DNA from: JBEATZ01 sp041178545 | GTDB taxonomy: Bacteria > Planctomycetota > UBA1135 > UBA2386 | DNA length: 57,312 nucleotides | Assembly: GCA_041178545.1 (NCBI GenBank) | Contig: JBEGVB010000199.1 | Span: 1-57,312, forward strand | Direction of reading: 5' to 3' | Part shown: positions 47,069-54,412 of the stretch, piece after piece | Position numbering within the stretch: the stretch's first letter is position 1 | Layout: every line of letters starts with the position of its first letter | The notes under the pieces: generated by a model | Seen by the model: the letters and a program-made list of their open reading frames with translations, nothing else | The model's database searches: none | Told to the model about the DNA's origin: nothing | Position numbers and translations under genes: made by a program

Positions 47069-47484
47069 AGGACCGACGCATCGCCAGGCTGCAGGAGCAG
47101 ATCAAGGCCACCCTCGCCGAGATCATCCAGCGCGAGCTGGCCGACCCCAAGCTCGGGATGGTGACCATCACCCGGGTCGAACTCGACCGTGAGTTCACGA
47201 TCTGCAAGGCATGGTGGTCGATCTTCGGCGACGACAAGGTACGAGCCCGGACCGAGGGTGCCCTGTCCCGCGCACGCGCCTTCGTCCAGCGCGCCCTCGG
47301 CAGCACGCTGCACACGCGCACCGTGCCCCGGCTGGAGTTCCACTTCGACCAGTCGATTGCCGGGGCCATCCGCATCCAGGAGCTGCTCGGCGAACTCAAC
47401 CGGGAGCGCGTGCAGCGCGATGCAGAGCGCCCTGCCGTTCCGCCCGCCTTCGAAGAACCCGACGCAGATCGGCCGCAGCCGTGA
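47065..47484 (+). CDS. rbfA: Ribosome-binding factor A
   Basis: 139 residues. RbfA binds the pre-30S subunit near helix 1 of 16S rRNA and is needed for late maturation, chiefly in the cold. RRIARLQEQIKATLAEIIQRELADPKLG opens the KH-like domain, with VTITRVELDREFTICKAWWSIFG and the VPRLEFHFDQSIAGAIRIQELL region closing it. The C-terminal 25 residues are an acidic, Pro-rich extension. Start and stop overlap their neighbours by four bases each (ATGA, GTGA). The usual next gene, truB, is absent. Confidence 0.96.
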   Translation: MKDRRIARLQEQIKATLAEIIQRELADPKLGMVTITRVELDREFTICKAWWSIFGDDKVRARTEGALSRARAFVQRALGSTLHTRTVPRLEFHFDQSIAGAIRIQELLGELNRERVQRDAERPAVPPAFEEPDADRPQP

Positions 47485-48512
47485 CCGCCTCCCGCGGCCC
47501 CCACGCGCCACGAGTGGCAGTGGTCGGAGCCGGAATCGCGGGACTCGCTGCAGCCAACGAGCTGCACCGTGCTGGCTTCAGGGTGAGCGTCGTCGACAAG
47601 GGCCGCAACCCGGGCGGCCGCATGAGCCGGAAACGGTCCCCGACCGACGCGACCACGGGCTGGGACCACGGCGCACAGTACTTCACCGTCCGCGACCCGG
47701 GCTTTGCCCGCCAGGTTGCGGACTGGCAGCGCGGCGGCGTGGTGGACGAGTGGTGCGGCCGCTTCGTGGAGGTGCAAGGCACCGCGGTCGTGGCGGCACC
47801 CACGCGACAGCACTGGGTAGGCAAGCCGGCGATGAACGCCCCGGCGCGCGACCTCGCCGCACGCCTGCCGCACGGCACCGTGCGCTGCGAGTGCCGCGTC
47901 GAGCGGGTCGTGCGCGAGGGCACTGGCTTCCGGTTGCTGCCGTCGGCTGCAACCAAGGCTGTCGATGCGTGGGAGACGAGCTTCGATGCCGTGGTCGTGA
48001 CGGCACCGGCACCCCAGGCCGCCCAACTGCTGGAACCGGAAACCGCCCTGTGCGAGCGACTGCGCCAGGTGCAGGCACTGCCTTGCGTCGCACTGATGCT
48101 TGGCTTCGACCGGCCCCTCGACGTCCCGTGGGACGCCGCGCGCATCCAGCACCATCCCGTGCTCTCGTGGGTCGCACGCGAGGGGTCGAAGCCCGGCCGC
48201 GCCCCCGGCGAGCGTTGGGTCCTGCACGCCACCCACGCCTGGTCCGGCACCCACTTCGAGGACCAAGGCGCCGATGCGGCACTGCTGGAGGCCTTCGCGT
48301 CGCTCACGGGGACGCGCACTGCACCCATGGTCTCCGTGCGCCATGGCTGGCGCTTCGCACTCGTCGAGCAGCCCTTGGGCGAGCCCTGGATCGGTTCCGC
48401 TGACGGCAGGCTGGTCGTCGCGGGTGATGCATGCCTCGGGGCAAGGGTCGAGGATGCATGGCGGAGCGGCTCGGTTGCAGGAAGCCGGCTGGCGACGACG
48501 CTGCGCAGCTGA
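47481..48512 (+). CDS. Renalase-like FAD-dependent oxidoreductase
   Basis: 343 residues from a GTG at 47481 inside the rbfA stop (GTGA). The N-terminus is a dinucleotide-binding fold, RVAVVGAGIAGLAAANELHRAGF, followed by VVDKGRNPGGRMS and the DHGAQYFTVRDP motif of the renalase/COG3380 group of NAD(P)/FAD amine oxidase-like proteins. LVVAGDACLGARVEDAWRSG near the end is the second FAD contact. Related enzymes oxidise dihydronicotinamide isomers, but the bacterial substrates vary. It stands where truB is usually found after rbfA and is translated with that operon; a role in ribosome assembly is not implied by its sequence. Confidence 0.88.
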   Translation: MTASRGPHAPRVAVVGAGIAGLAAANELHRAGFRVSVVDKGRNPGGRMSRKRSPTDATTGWDHGAQYFTVRDPGFARQVADWQRGGVVDEWCGRFVEVQGTAVVAAPTRQHWVGKPAMNAPARDLAARLPHGTVRCECRVERVVREGTGFRLLPSAATKAVDAWETSFDAVVVTAPAPQAAQLLEPETALCERLRQVQALPCVALMLGFDRPLDVPWDAARIQHHPVLSWVAREGSKPGRAPGERWVLHATHAWSGTHFEDQGADAALLEAFASLTGTRTAPMVSVRHGWRFALVEQPLGEPWIGSADGRLVVAGDACLGARVEDAWRSGSVAGSRLATTLRS

Positions 48513-48525
48513 GGACGCCGCTGGG

Positions 48526-49578
48526 TCAGCTGAGGGCTAGGAACGGGCCGCCGGCCTTGCGCGGCAGGAACCTGCCCACCACCTCGGCGCAGGCAACGCC
48601 GGCGTCGCGGAGCCTTCGCACCGCTGGCGCCGCATCTGCCTCGGCAACTGCAACCAGCAGGCCACCGCTGGTCTCGGCATCGAAGCAGAGACTCGCGAGG
48701 TCGGCGTCCACCGAGCCCGAGACGGCCACGCGGTCGCCGAGGTGGGCGCGGCCGCGGTTGCAGCCGCCGGACATCACGCCCTGGCGCACGAGTTCGAGTG
48801 CGCCGGGGAACACCGGCAGTCGCGCGGCCTCGACCTCGAGCAGCAGCCCGGCGCCCTGCGCCATCTCGGTGCCGTGACCCATGAGCCCGAACCCGGTGAC
48901 ATCCGTGGCGCCGTGCACTGCCGCATCGGCAAGTGCCTCGCAGGCGGCCTTGTTGAGCGTCGCCATCTGCTGCATGGCGGCATCGACCATGCCATGCGGC
49001 GCCACCTCGCGCTTGATGGCCGTGGCCACCGGCCCCATCCCCAACGACTTGGTCAGGATCGCGACGTCGCCGGCCCGCGCCCCCGAGTTCGCCCAGAAAC
49101 GCTGCGGGTGGACGATGCCGGTCACCGAGAGCCCGTACTTGATCTCGTGGTCGGTGACCGAGTGGCCGCCACACAGGACGGCACCCGCCTCGCGGATCTT
49201 CTCCAGCCCGCCGGCGAGGATCTCGCCCAGGATCTCGATGTCGAGGTCACGTGGCCACCCAACCAGGTTCATTGCGGTGAGCGGCTTGCCGCCCATCGCG
49301 TAGACGTCGCTCAGCGAGTTGGCGGCAGCAATGCGACCGAACCAGCGCGGGTCGTCGACGATGGGCGGGAAGAAGTCGACGGTCTGCACCAGTGCGCGCT
49401 CCGCGTCGATGCGGAACACGCCTGCGTCCTCGAACCCCTCCGTGCCTGCAAGCAGGTCGGGGTGGCGGAGCGGACCGAGTTTCTGGAGAACCTGCCCGAG
49501 GCTCCCCGGCGGCAACTTGGCGGCTCAACCCGCGCCCGAGGCGTAGCGGGTCAGTCGGAGGTCAGGGTTGCTGGACAT
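48526..49578 (-). CDS. selD: Selenide, water dikinase SelD, a selenoprotein with in-frame UGA
   Basis: 350 residues when the TGA at 49525-49527 is read as selenocysteine. SelD makes selenophosphate from selenide and ATP, the selenium donor for Sec-tRNA and other uses. From the ATG at 49578 the frame reads LTRYASGAGUAAKLPPGSLGQVL; U is residue 18 and Lys21 follows three later, the same spacing as the active-site Cys17/Lys20 of E. coli SelD. Without recoding the ORF would begin after this active site and lack its catalytic residue. The rest is canonical: VDFFPPIVDDPRWFGRIAAANSLSDVYAMGG, GGHSVTD, and VTGFGLMGHGTEM. A bSECIS-like hairpin follows the UGA. TATGCT at 49588-49593 is a possible -10. 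selA is two genes upstream. The renalase-like gene converges 13 bases away. Confidence 0.93.
49493..49514 (-). promoter_or_regulatory. bSECIS-like hairpin for the selD UGA
   Basis: In the mRNA the stem TGC/GCA, a CG bulge, then CCGGG pairing with CTCGG (one G-U pair) closes a GAGC loop. The loop starts 21 bases after the UGA and its first base is G. This fits the known bacterial SECIS rules: a short stem whose apical loop lies roughly 16-37 bases after the UGA and carries a G in its first two positions. Folding was done by eye. Confidence 0.55.
49525..49527 (-). other. Selenocysteine codon (TGA) of selD
   Basis: In-frame TGA at codon 18 of selD, at the catalytic Cys/Sec position of the family. 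It should be read as Sec, not as a stop. Confidence 0.9.
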
Positions 49579-49587
49579 GGGAGGCCA

Positions 49588-49593
49588 AGCATA
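49588..49593 (-). promoter_or_regulatory. TANNNT box before selD
   Basis: TATGCT on the minus strand ends 9 bases before the ATG at 49578, within the 84-base gap after sua5. It could give selD its own short-leader or leaderless transcript. Confidence 0.3.
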
Positions 49594-49662
49594 GGACGGG
49601 CCGGTGCCGAACGTGAGGGCGAGGCCGTCGGCGGGACGGGCGCACGAGACACGGACCGCGGT

Positions 49663-50595
49663 TCAGCCGGGGCTCGCGGCCTTGCGCAGGCGGTCGGCAA
49701 CCGCCTCCCACGCAGGGCCCTCAGGGGGCCGCTGCACGACGAGTTCCGCTGCGCCCAGCCCGTCCAGCGCATGGAGCACGCGGTAGAGGGATGCTGCGTA
49801 CGACTCCGGGTCGGCGGGCATCGACACCTGGCTCGGGTTGAGCGGGCTGCCGAAGCACAGGCCGGGTTCCTCGGGCCGCAGCGCGTCGGCGAGCCGGAGC
49901 GGGGTCCGTGGCGCGTAGTGCCGCGCGTACATGCCCGGCGCCGGGCGCGCACCCGTCGGCGTTGCTGCTGCGATCGGCACCTCGTGGCCGAGCGCGCGAG
50001 CGATCGACTCCCGCGGCACTCCACCCGGTCGCAGCACGCGCACGGGACCACTGCAGTCGACCACGGTGGACTCGACACCGACGCGACACGGGCCCCCGTC
50101 GAGCGTGCAGGCCAGCTGCCGTTGCAGCTCCGGCTCGATGTCTGCTGCCGTCGTCGGCGACAGCCGCATGAACGTGTTCGCGCTGGGCGCGGAGAGCGGC
50201 GCACCGACGGCACGCAGCAGCGCCAGTGCGACGTCGTGTGCCGGCACGCGCACGGCAACGGTGTCGAGGCCCGCCGTCACGGCATCGAGCACGTGTGGCT
50301 GCCGCGGCAGCACGAGCGTCAGCGGGCCGGGCCAGAATGCAGTGGCGAGGGTGAGGGCTGCCGGTGGCACGGAACGGGCCACGAGCGGCAGGTCCGCCGC
50401 AGAGGCGATGTGCACGATCAGCGGGTTGTTGCTCGGACGTCGCTTGGCTGCAAACGTGCGGGCCACTGCAGCCGGGTCGTTCGCAAGTGCTGCGAGGCCG
50501 TACACCGTCTCGGTCGGCATCCCCACCAGTTGGCCGGCACGCAGCGCTGCAGCAGCCGTGGCAATCGACTCGTCGGTGGGTGGCAGGATCGGCAC
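49663..50595 (-). CDS. Threonylcarbamoyl-AMP synthase (Sua5/TsaC type)
   Basis: 310 residues from a GTG at 50595. It makes threonylcarbamoyl-AMP from threonine, bicarbonate and ATP, the donor used by TsaD. The YrdC domain (about 1-190) has GMPTETVYGLAA, the KRRPSNNPLIVHI motif, FWPGPLTLVLP and SAPSANTFMRLSPTT. A linker with PTGARPAPGMYARHYAPRTPL leads to the smaller C-terminal Sua5 domain, so this is the long Sua5 form rather than TsaC. It sits between selA (41 bases upstream) and selD (84 bases downstream); there is no known direct link to selenium. Confidence 0.94.
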   Translation of the reverse strand: MPILPPTDESIATAAAALRAGQLVGMPTETVYGLAALANDPAAVARTFAAKRRPSNNPLIVHIASAADLPLVARSVPPAALTLATAFWPGPLTLVLPRQPHVLDAVTAGLDTVAVRVPAHDVALALLRAVGAPLSAPSANTFMRLSPTTAADIEPELQRQLACTLDGGPCRVGVESTVVDCSGPVRVLRPGGVPRESIARALGHEVPIAAATPTGARPAPGMYARHYAPRTPLRLADALRPEEPGLCFGSPLNPSQVSMPADPESYAASLYRVLHALDGLGAAELVVQRPPEGPAWEAVADRLRKAASPG

Positions 50596-50636
50596 GGGAT
50601 GATTCGTGGCGGGAGGCTGGCGCGGCTCCGGCAGGA

Positions 50637-52013
50637 TCAGCCGCCTGCGCGACGGATGGCGTCGGCCACGGCACCGAGGTCCTCGAGCAGCAGGGTCCTC
50701 GCGTCGAACAGCACGCGACCCTCTGCCACACGTGCGAACACGGGGACACCGTCCACGGCACGGAGTCGGTCGCACAGGTCGTCGCCACCGCGCAGTGCCG
50801 TGGCGAAACTCGGCAGCGGGCGGGCAGGGTTGGCACCCGAGCCTGCAAACGACTCGCTCGCGACGATGCACGCGCCGGGCAACAGGTCTGCAAGCTGCTG
50901 GCTGCGCACCTTCAGCTCGCTCTCGAGTGCCGACAGCATGCGGAGCGTGGGGACCTCCTGCAGCGGGTCGCCGTCCCGGTAGATGCGCAGCGTGGCCTCC
51001 AGGGCCGCGAGCGTCAGCTTGTCGCAACGCATCGCCCGGTAGAGCGGGTGGCTGCGCACACGCGCGATGACCGCCTTGCTGCCCAGCAGGATGCCGCACT
51101 GCGGACCGCCGAGCAGCTTGTCGCCCGAGAAGCACAGGATGTCGGGCTGCGCCGCGAGCGAGGCAGCGACCTTGGGTTCGTCGGCGAGCCCCGGCAGGTC
51201 GGGCTGCCACAGCAGTCCAGAGCCGAGGTCCTCCATCACCATGACGCCGCGCGCGCGCCCGAGGCCGACGAGTTCTGCGAGCGAAGGTGTGCCGTGGAAG
51301 CCCTGCAGCCGGTAGTTGCTCGGGTGCACCTTGAGCAGCGCGCAGGTCTCGGGCGTGATCGCCTGCTCGAAGTCGCGCAGCCAGGTGCGGTTCGTGGTCC
51401 CGACCTCCACCATGCGGCAGCCGGCACGGGCCATCACGTCGGGCATGCGGAACCCGCCGCCGATCTCCACGAGCTCGCCGCGCGACACGACCACCTCGCG
51501 GCCCGCGGTGAGCGCCGCCAGCATGAGCATGGTCGCAGCCGCGTTGTTGTTGACCACCAGCGCCGCCTCGGCGCCCGTCAGGTCGCGGAGCAATGCACCG
51601 ACGCCGAGCTCGCGCTGGTCGCGCAGGCCCGTCAGCGGGTCCACCTCCACGACGGCACTCCCTGCGGCAGCGACGATCGCATCGACGGCCGCGGGGGCGA
51701 GCGGTGCCCTGCCGATGCCGGTGTGCAGCACGATGCCCGTTGCGTTGAACACCCTGCGATGCCTCGGGCGCATTGCCTCGAGGCTGCGCCTGTGCACCTC
51801 CGCCGCGGGGTCGGCGAGGCCCGGGCTCGCGGCGGCCGTCGCGGCCCCCTCGCCCCCCGCCGTGAGGGCGGCCCGCAGCTCGTCGAGCAGGCGGCGCGAC
51901 TCGCGCAACACGAGCCCGCGGGGCAGACCGGCGAGCCGGTCGTCGCGCGTGAGCTTCTCCACCGAAGGGAGCATGCGGAGCGCCGCGCGGGGGTCGGATT
52001 CGGATCTGGGCAT
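50637..52013 (-). CDS. selA: L-seryl-tRNA(Sec) selenium transferase SelA
   Basis: 458 residues, usual length. SelA, a PLP enzyme, converts Ser-tRNA(Sec) to Sec-tRNA(Sec) with selenophosphate from SelD. The N-terminal helical domain has RMLPSVEKLTRDDRLAGLPR, then VFNATGIVLHTGIGRAPL, VVNNNAAATMLMLAAL, and the PLP-lysine loop CFSGDKLLGGPQCGI (Lys299). The ATG at 52013 follows GGGGAAAGA, a fair ribosome-binding site. Its promoter overlaps that of recJ, which diverges 33 bases away. selB and the selC tRNA were not found in the window. Confidence 0.97.
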   Translation of the reverse strand: MPRSESDPRAALRMLPSVEKLTRDDRLAGLPRGLVLRESRRLLDELRAALTAGGEGAATAAASPGLADPAAEVHRRSLEAMRPRHRRVFNATGIVLHTGIGRAPLAPAAVDAIVAAAGSAVVEVDPLTGLRDQRELGVGALLRDLTGAEAALVVNNNAAATMLMLAALTAGREVVVSRGELVEIGGGFRMPDVMARAGCRMVEVGTTNRTWLRDFEQAITPETCALLKVHPSNYRLQGFHGTPSLAELVGLGRARGVMVMEDLGSGLLWQPDLPGLADEPKVAASLAAQPDILCFSGDKLLGGPQCGILLGSKAVIARVRSHPLYRAMRCDKLTLAALEATLRIYRDGDPLQEVPTLRMLSALESELKVRSQQLADLLPGACIVASESFAGSGANPARPLPSFATALRGGDDLCDRLRAVDGVPVFARVAEGRVLFDARTLLLEDLGAVADAIRRAGG

Positions 52014-52028
52014 CGTTCTTTCCCCAGC

Positions 52029-52035
52029 TACCATA
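52029..52035. promoter_or_regulatory. Overlapping divergent -10 boxes of recJ and selA
   Basis: TACCAT (52029-52034) reads rightward 12 bases before the recJ ATG. TATGGT on the other strand (52035-52030) reads leftward 16 bases before the selA ATG. The two hexamers share five bases, so only one polymerase could occupy the 33-base gap at a time. Confidence 0.4.
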
Positions 52036-52046
52036 CCCGCCGATCC

Positions 52047-53777
52047 ATGGTGCGCGCTGCTCTGAAGGTCCCCAACGACGATCCGCGGGAGCGCGCCCTC
52101 GCCCGGACGCTCGGAATGCCCGATCTCGTGGCCCGGACGCTGCTGGCCCGCGGACTCGACGACCCGACCCGGGTGCGCGCCCACCTGCGCCCCGACCTGC
52201 GCACGCTGGCCGACCCCTTCCGGTTCACCCAGATGCGCAAGGCCGTGGACCGGATCCGCCTCGCCCTGCGGAACCGCGAGACGATCGTCGTGCATGGCGA
52301 CTACGACGTCGACGGCATCAGCGGGACCGTGCTGCTGCACCGCTTCTTCCGCCTGCTGCATGCGGACGTGCGTGCCTTCATCCCGGCCCGCAGCGACGGG
52401 TACTCGTTCAGCGCGGCGAGCCTCCAGGCGGTGCGCGAGAGCGGCGCCAAGCTGGTCATCTCGGTGGACAACGGCACCAATGCCGTCGAGTGGATCCGGC
52501 GCATCCAGGAGGCTGGCACCGACGTCGTCGTCACCGACCACCACGGGACCTCCGACAACGTGGCCGAGCCGTATGCCCTGCTCAACCCGCGCCTGCCCGA
52601 TGCCGGCTACCCGGACGTCAACCTGGCTGGAGTGGGCGTGGCGTTCCGACTCGCTGCCGCGGTTGCCGAGTCGATGACCGGTGACTTCCGGCGCAGTCCC
52701 GAGTTCGCCGAGTTCCTCGCGGACGCCATGGGCTGGGTCGCGCTGGGGACCGTCGCCGACGTGGCTCCGCTGGACGGCGAGAACCGCGTGATGGTGTGGC
52801 ACGGGCTGAGGATGCTGGCGCAGAGTCGCAACCCCGGCATCCGCGCATTGCTCGACTGTGCCGGCATCGCCAACCGCAACCCCGGCGTGGAGGACATCGC
52901 CTTCCGCATGGCACCGCTGCTCAATGCAGCAGGGCGGATGGGGAATGCCAGGGAGTCCGTCGAACTGCTGCTGGCACCCGGGTACGTCGAGGCCCAGGCC
53001 GCTGCAAAGGTGCTCGAGCGGCGCAACGAGGACCGCCGCCGCGTGGAGCGCACGCTCCAGGAGCAGGTCCTGCAACTGAGCCGGGACTGCGCCGACCCCG
53101 CCATCGTGCTCGGCAGCGAGGACTGGCACGCGGGCGTGATCGGGATCGTCGCCGCGCGCGTGGCCGAGCAGACCGGCAAGCCTGCCATCCTCGTGGCCTT
53201 CAAGGGCGGCATCGGGCGCGGCTCCGGTCGCTGCAACAACGGGCTGCACCTGCGCGAGGCACTCAAGGCGTGCTCGATGCACCTCAACTCCCACGGCGGC
53301 CATGCGGCGGCAGCAGGGCTCGAGGTGCGCGCCGAACATTTCGAGGCCTTCCGCGCCCGGTTCCACGAGGTCTGCCGCTCGATGCCCCACGGCACCGGGG
53401 ACGTGGAGGCTGACGGCCATGCGCGGTTCGCCGAGCTCGACCCCGAGACCCTGCGGCGGCTGGACCTGCTGGGGCCCTTCGGCAGTGGCAACCCCCGTCC
53501 CCGGTTCTGCACCCCCAACGTGAAGCTGGTGGGACAGCTCACCACCGAGACGCGCGGCCTCGACCTGCGGACCCGGGTGAGCGACGGAAGCACCGTGCTG
53601 CCGGCGCGGATCGTGCGCGCCCATGCGAGGTTCGAGGAACTGCGCAGCCGTCCCGGACCCTGGACAATCGTCTGGTCCCCGCGGCTCAACTCCCGTGGCG
53701 AGGAGGGACCGATCCTCATCGAGGTGCACCATCTCGTCGAGGAGGTATCCTCCCTCGCCGGAGCCAACGCATCGTGA
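52047..53777 (+). CDS. recJ: Single-stranded-DNA-specific exonuclease RecJ
   Basis: 576 residues, family size. RecJ degrades single-stranded DNA 5' to 3' in recombination, mismatch and excision repair. The DHH domain carries VVHGDYDVDGISG (84-90) and the metal triad DHH at 164-166 in VVTDHHGTSD; the DHHA1 domain has IGRGSGRCNNGLHLREAL and GGHAAAAGLEV. A C-terminal OB-fold includes PFGSGNPRPRF. Start at 52047 is the only Met before the conserved N-terminus. Its end overlaps the DedA gene by four bases (GTGA). Confidence 0.97.
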   Translation: MVRAALKVPNDDPRERALARTLGMPDLVARTLLARGLDDPTRVRAHLRPDLRTLADPFRFTQMRKAVDRIRLALRNRETIVVHGDYDVDGISGTVLLHRFFRLLHADVRAFIPARSDGYSFSAASLQAVRESGAKLVISVDNGTNAVEWIRRIQEAGTDVVVTDHHGTSDNVAEPYALLNPRLPDAGYPDVNLAGVGVAFRLAAAVAESMTGDFRRSPEFAEFLADAMGWVALGTVADVAPLDGENRVMVWHGLRMLAQSRNPGIRALLDCAGIANRNPGVEDIAFRMAPLLNAAGRMGNARESVELLLAPGYVEAQAAAKVLERRNEDRRRVERTLQEQVLQLSRDCADPAIVLGSEDWHAGVIGIVAARVAEQTGKPAILVAFKGGIGRGSGRCNNGLHLREALKACSMHLNSHGGHAAAAGLEVRAEHFEAFRARFHEVCRSMPHGTGDVEADGHARFAELDPETLRRLDLLGPFGSGNPRPRFCTPNVKLVGQLTTETRGLDLRTRVSDGSTVLPARIVRAHARFEELRSRPGPWTIVWSPRLNSRGEEGPILIEVHHLVEEVSSLAGANAS

Positions 53778-54394
53778 CCGAGAACCAGCCAACGCAAGCA
53801 AGGCCGCCCGGCCTCGTACGCAGGGTCTACGACTGGGTGCTGCACTGGGCCGACACGCGCTGGGCGCTGCCCGCACTGTTCCTCATCAGCTTCGCGGAGA
53901 GCAGCTTCTTCCCCATCCCGCCGGACGTGCTGCTCGTCGCCCTCTGCGTCGGCAACCGGGCCAAGTCGCACCTCTTCGCCCTGTGGTGCTCGGTGGCCTC
54001 GGTGCTCGGCGGCATCGCCGGCTACGGCATCGGCGCGTTCTTCTGGGGCGCGGTGGACGACATCTGCTATCGCTTCCTGTTCACCCCCGAGATGTTCGAG
54101 GGCATGCGCCAGACCTACGCGGAGTGGGACTTCTGGATCGTGTTCGTCGCCGCCTTCACGCCGATCCCCTACAAGCTCATCACGATCTCTGCAGGCGTCT
54201 TCGACCTCGACTTCACCATGTTCGTGGTGGCCTCGGTGATCGGACGTTCGGCCCGCTTCTTCCTGGTGGCGGAGCTGATCCGCAGGTTCGGCCCGCCGAT
54301 CCGCGAGTTCATCGAGAAGCGGTTCGAGCTGGTCACGATCGCGGGGACGCTCCTGCTGGTCGGCGGCTTCGTTGCCGTGCGCTACCTGTTCTGA
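53774..54394 (+). CDS. DedA/VTT-domain membrane protein
   Basis: 206 residues from a GTG at 53774 that overlaps the recJ stop (GTGA). About four to five hydrophobic segments; ESSFFPIPPDVLLVALCVG and FVAAFTPIPYKLITISAGVF are the two re-entrant motifs of the DedA (VTT, SNARE-associated) family. FAESSFFPIPPDV-type members (YqaA group) are the closest. DedA proteins help move or flip polyprenyl phosphate and other lipids and support membrane potential. The link to recJ is only transcriptional and translational. Confidence 0.9.
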   Translation: MTENQPTQARPPGLVRRVYDWVLHWADTRWALPALFLISFAESSFFPIPPDVLLVALCVGNRAKSHLFALWCSVASVLGGIAGYGIGAFFWGAVDDICYRFLFTPEMFEGMRQTYAEWDFWIVFVAAFTPIPYKLITISAGVFDLDFTMFVVASVIGRSARFFLVAELIRRFGPPIREFIEKRFELVTIAGTLLLVGGFVAVRYLF

Positions 54395-54412
54395 TCTGGC
54401 AGCGCTCGGGCC

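Noticed and set aside
48526..49515. selD taken from the first start after the UGA
   Set aside because: That version lacks the catalytic residue and the conserved N-terminus, both of which appear upstream when the TGA is read through.
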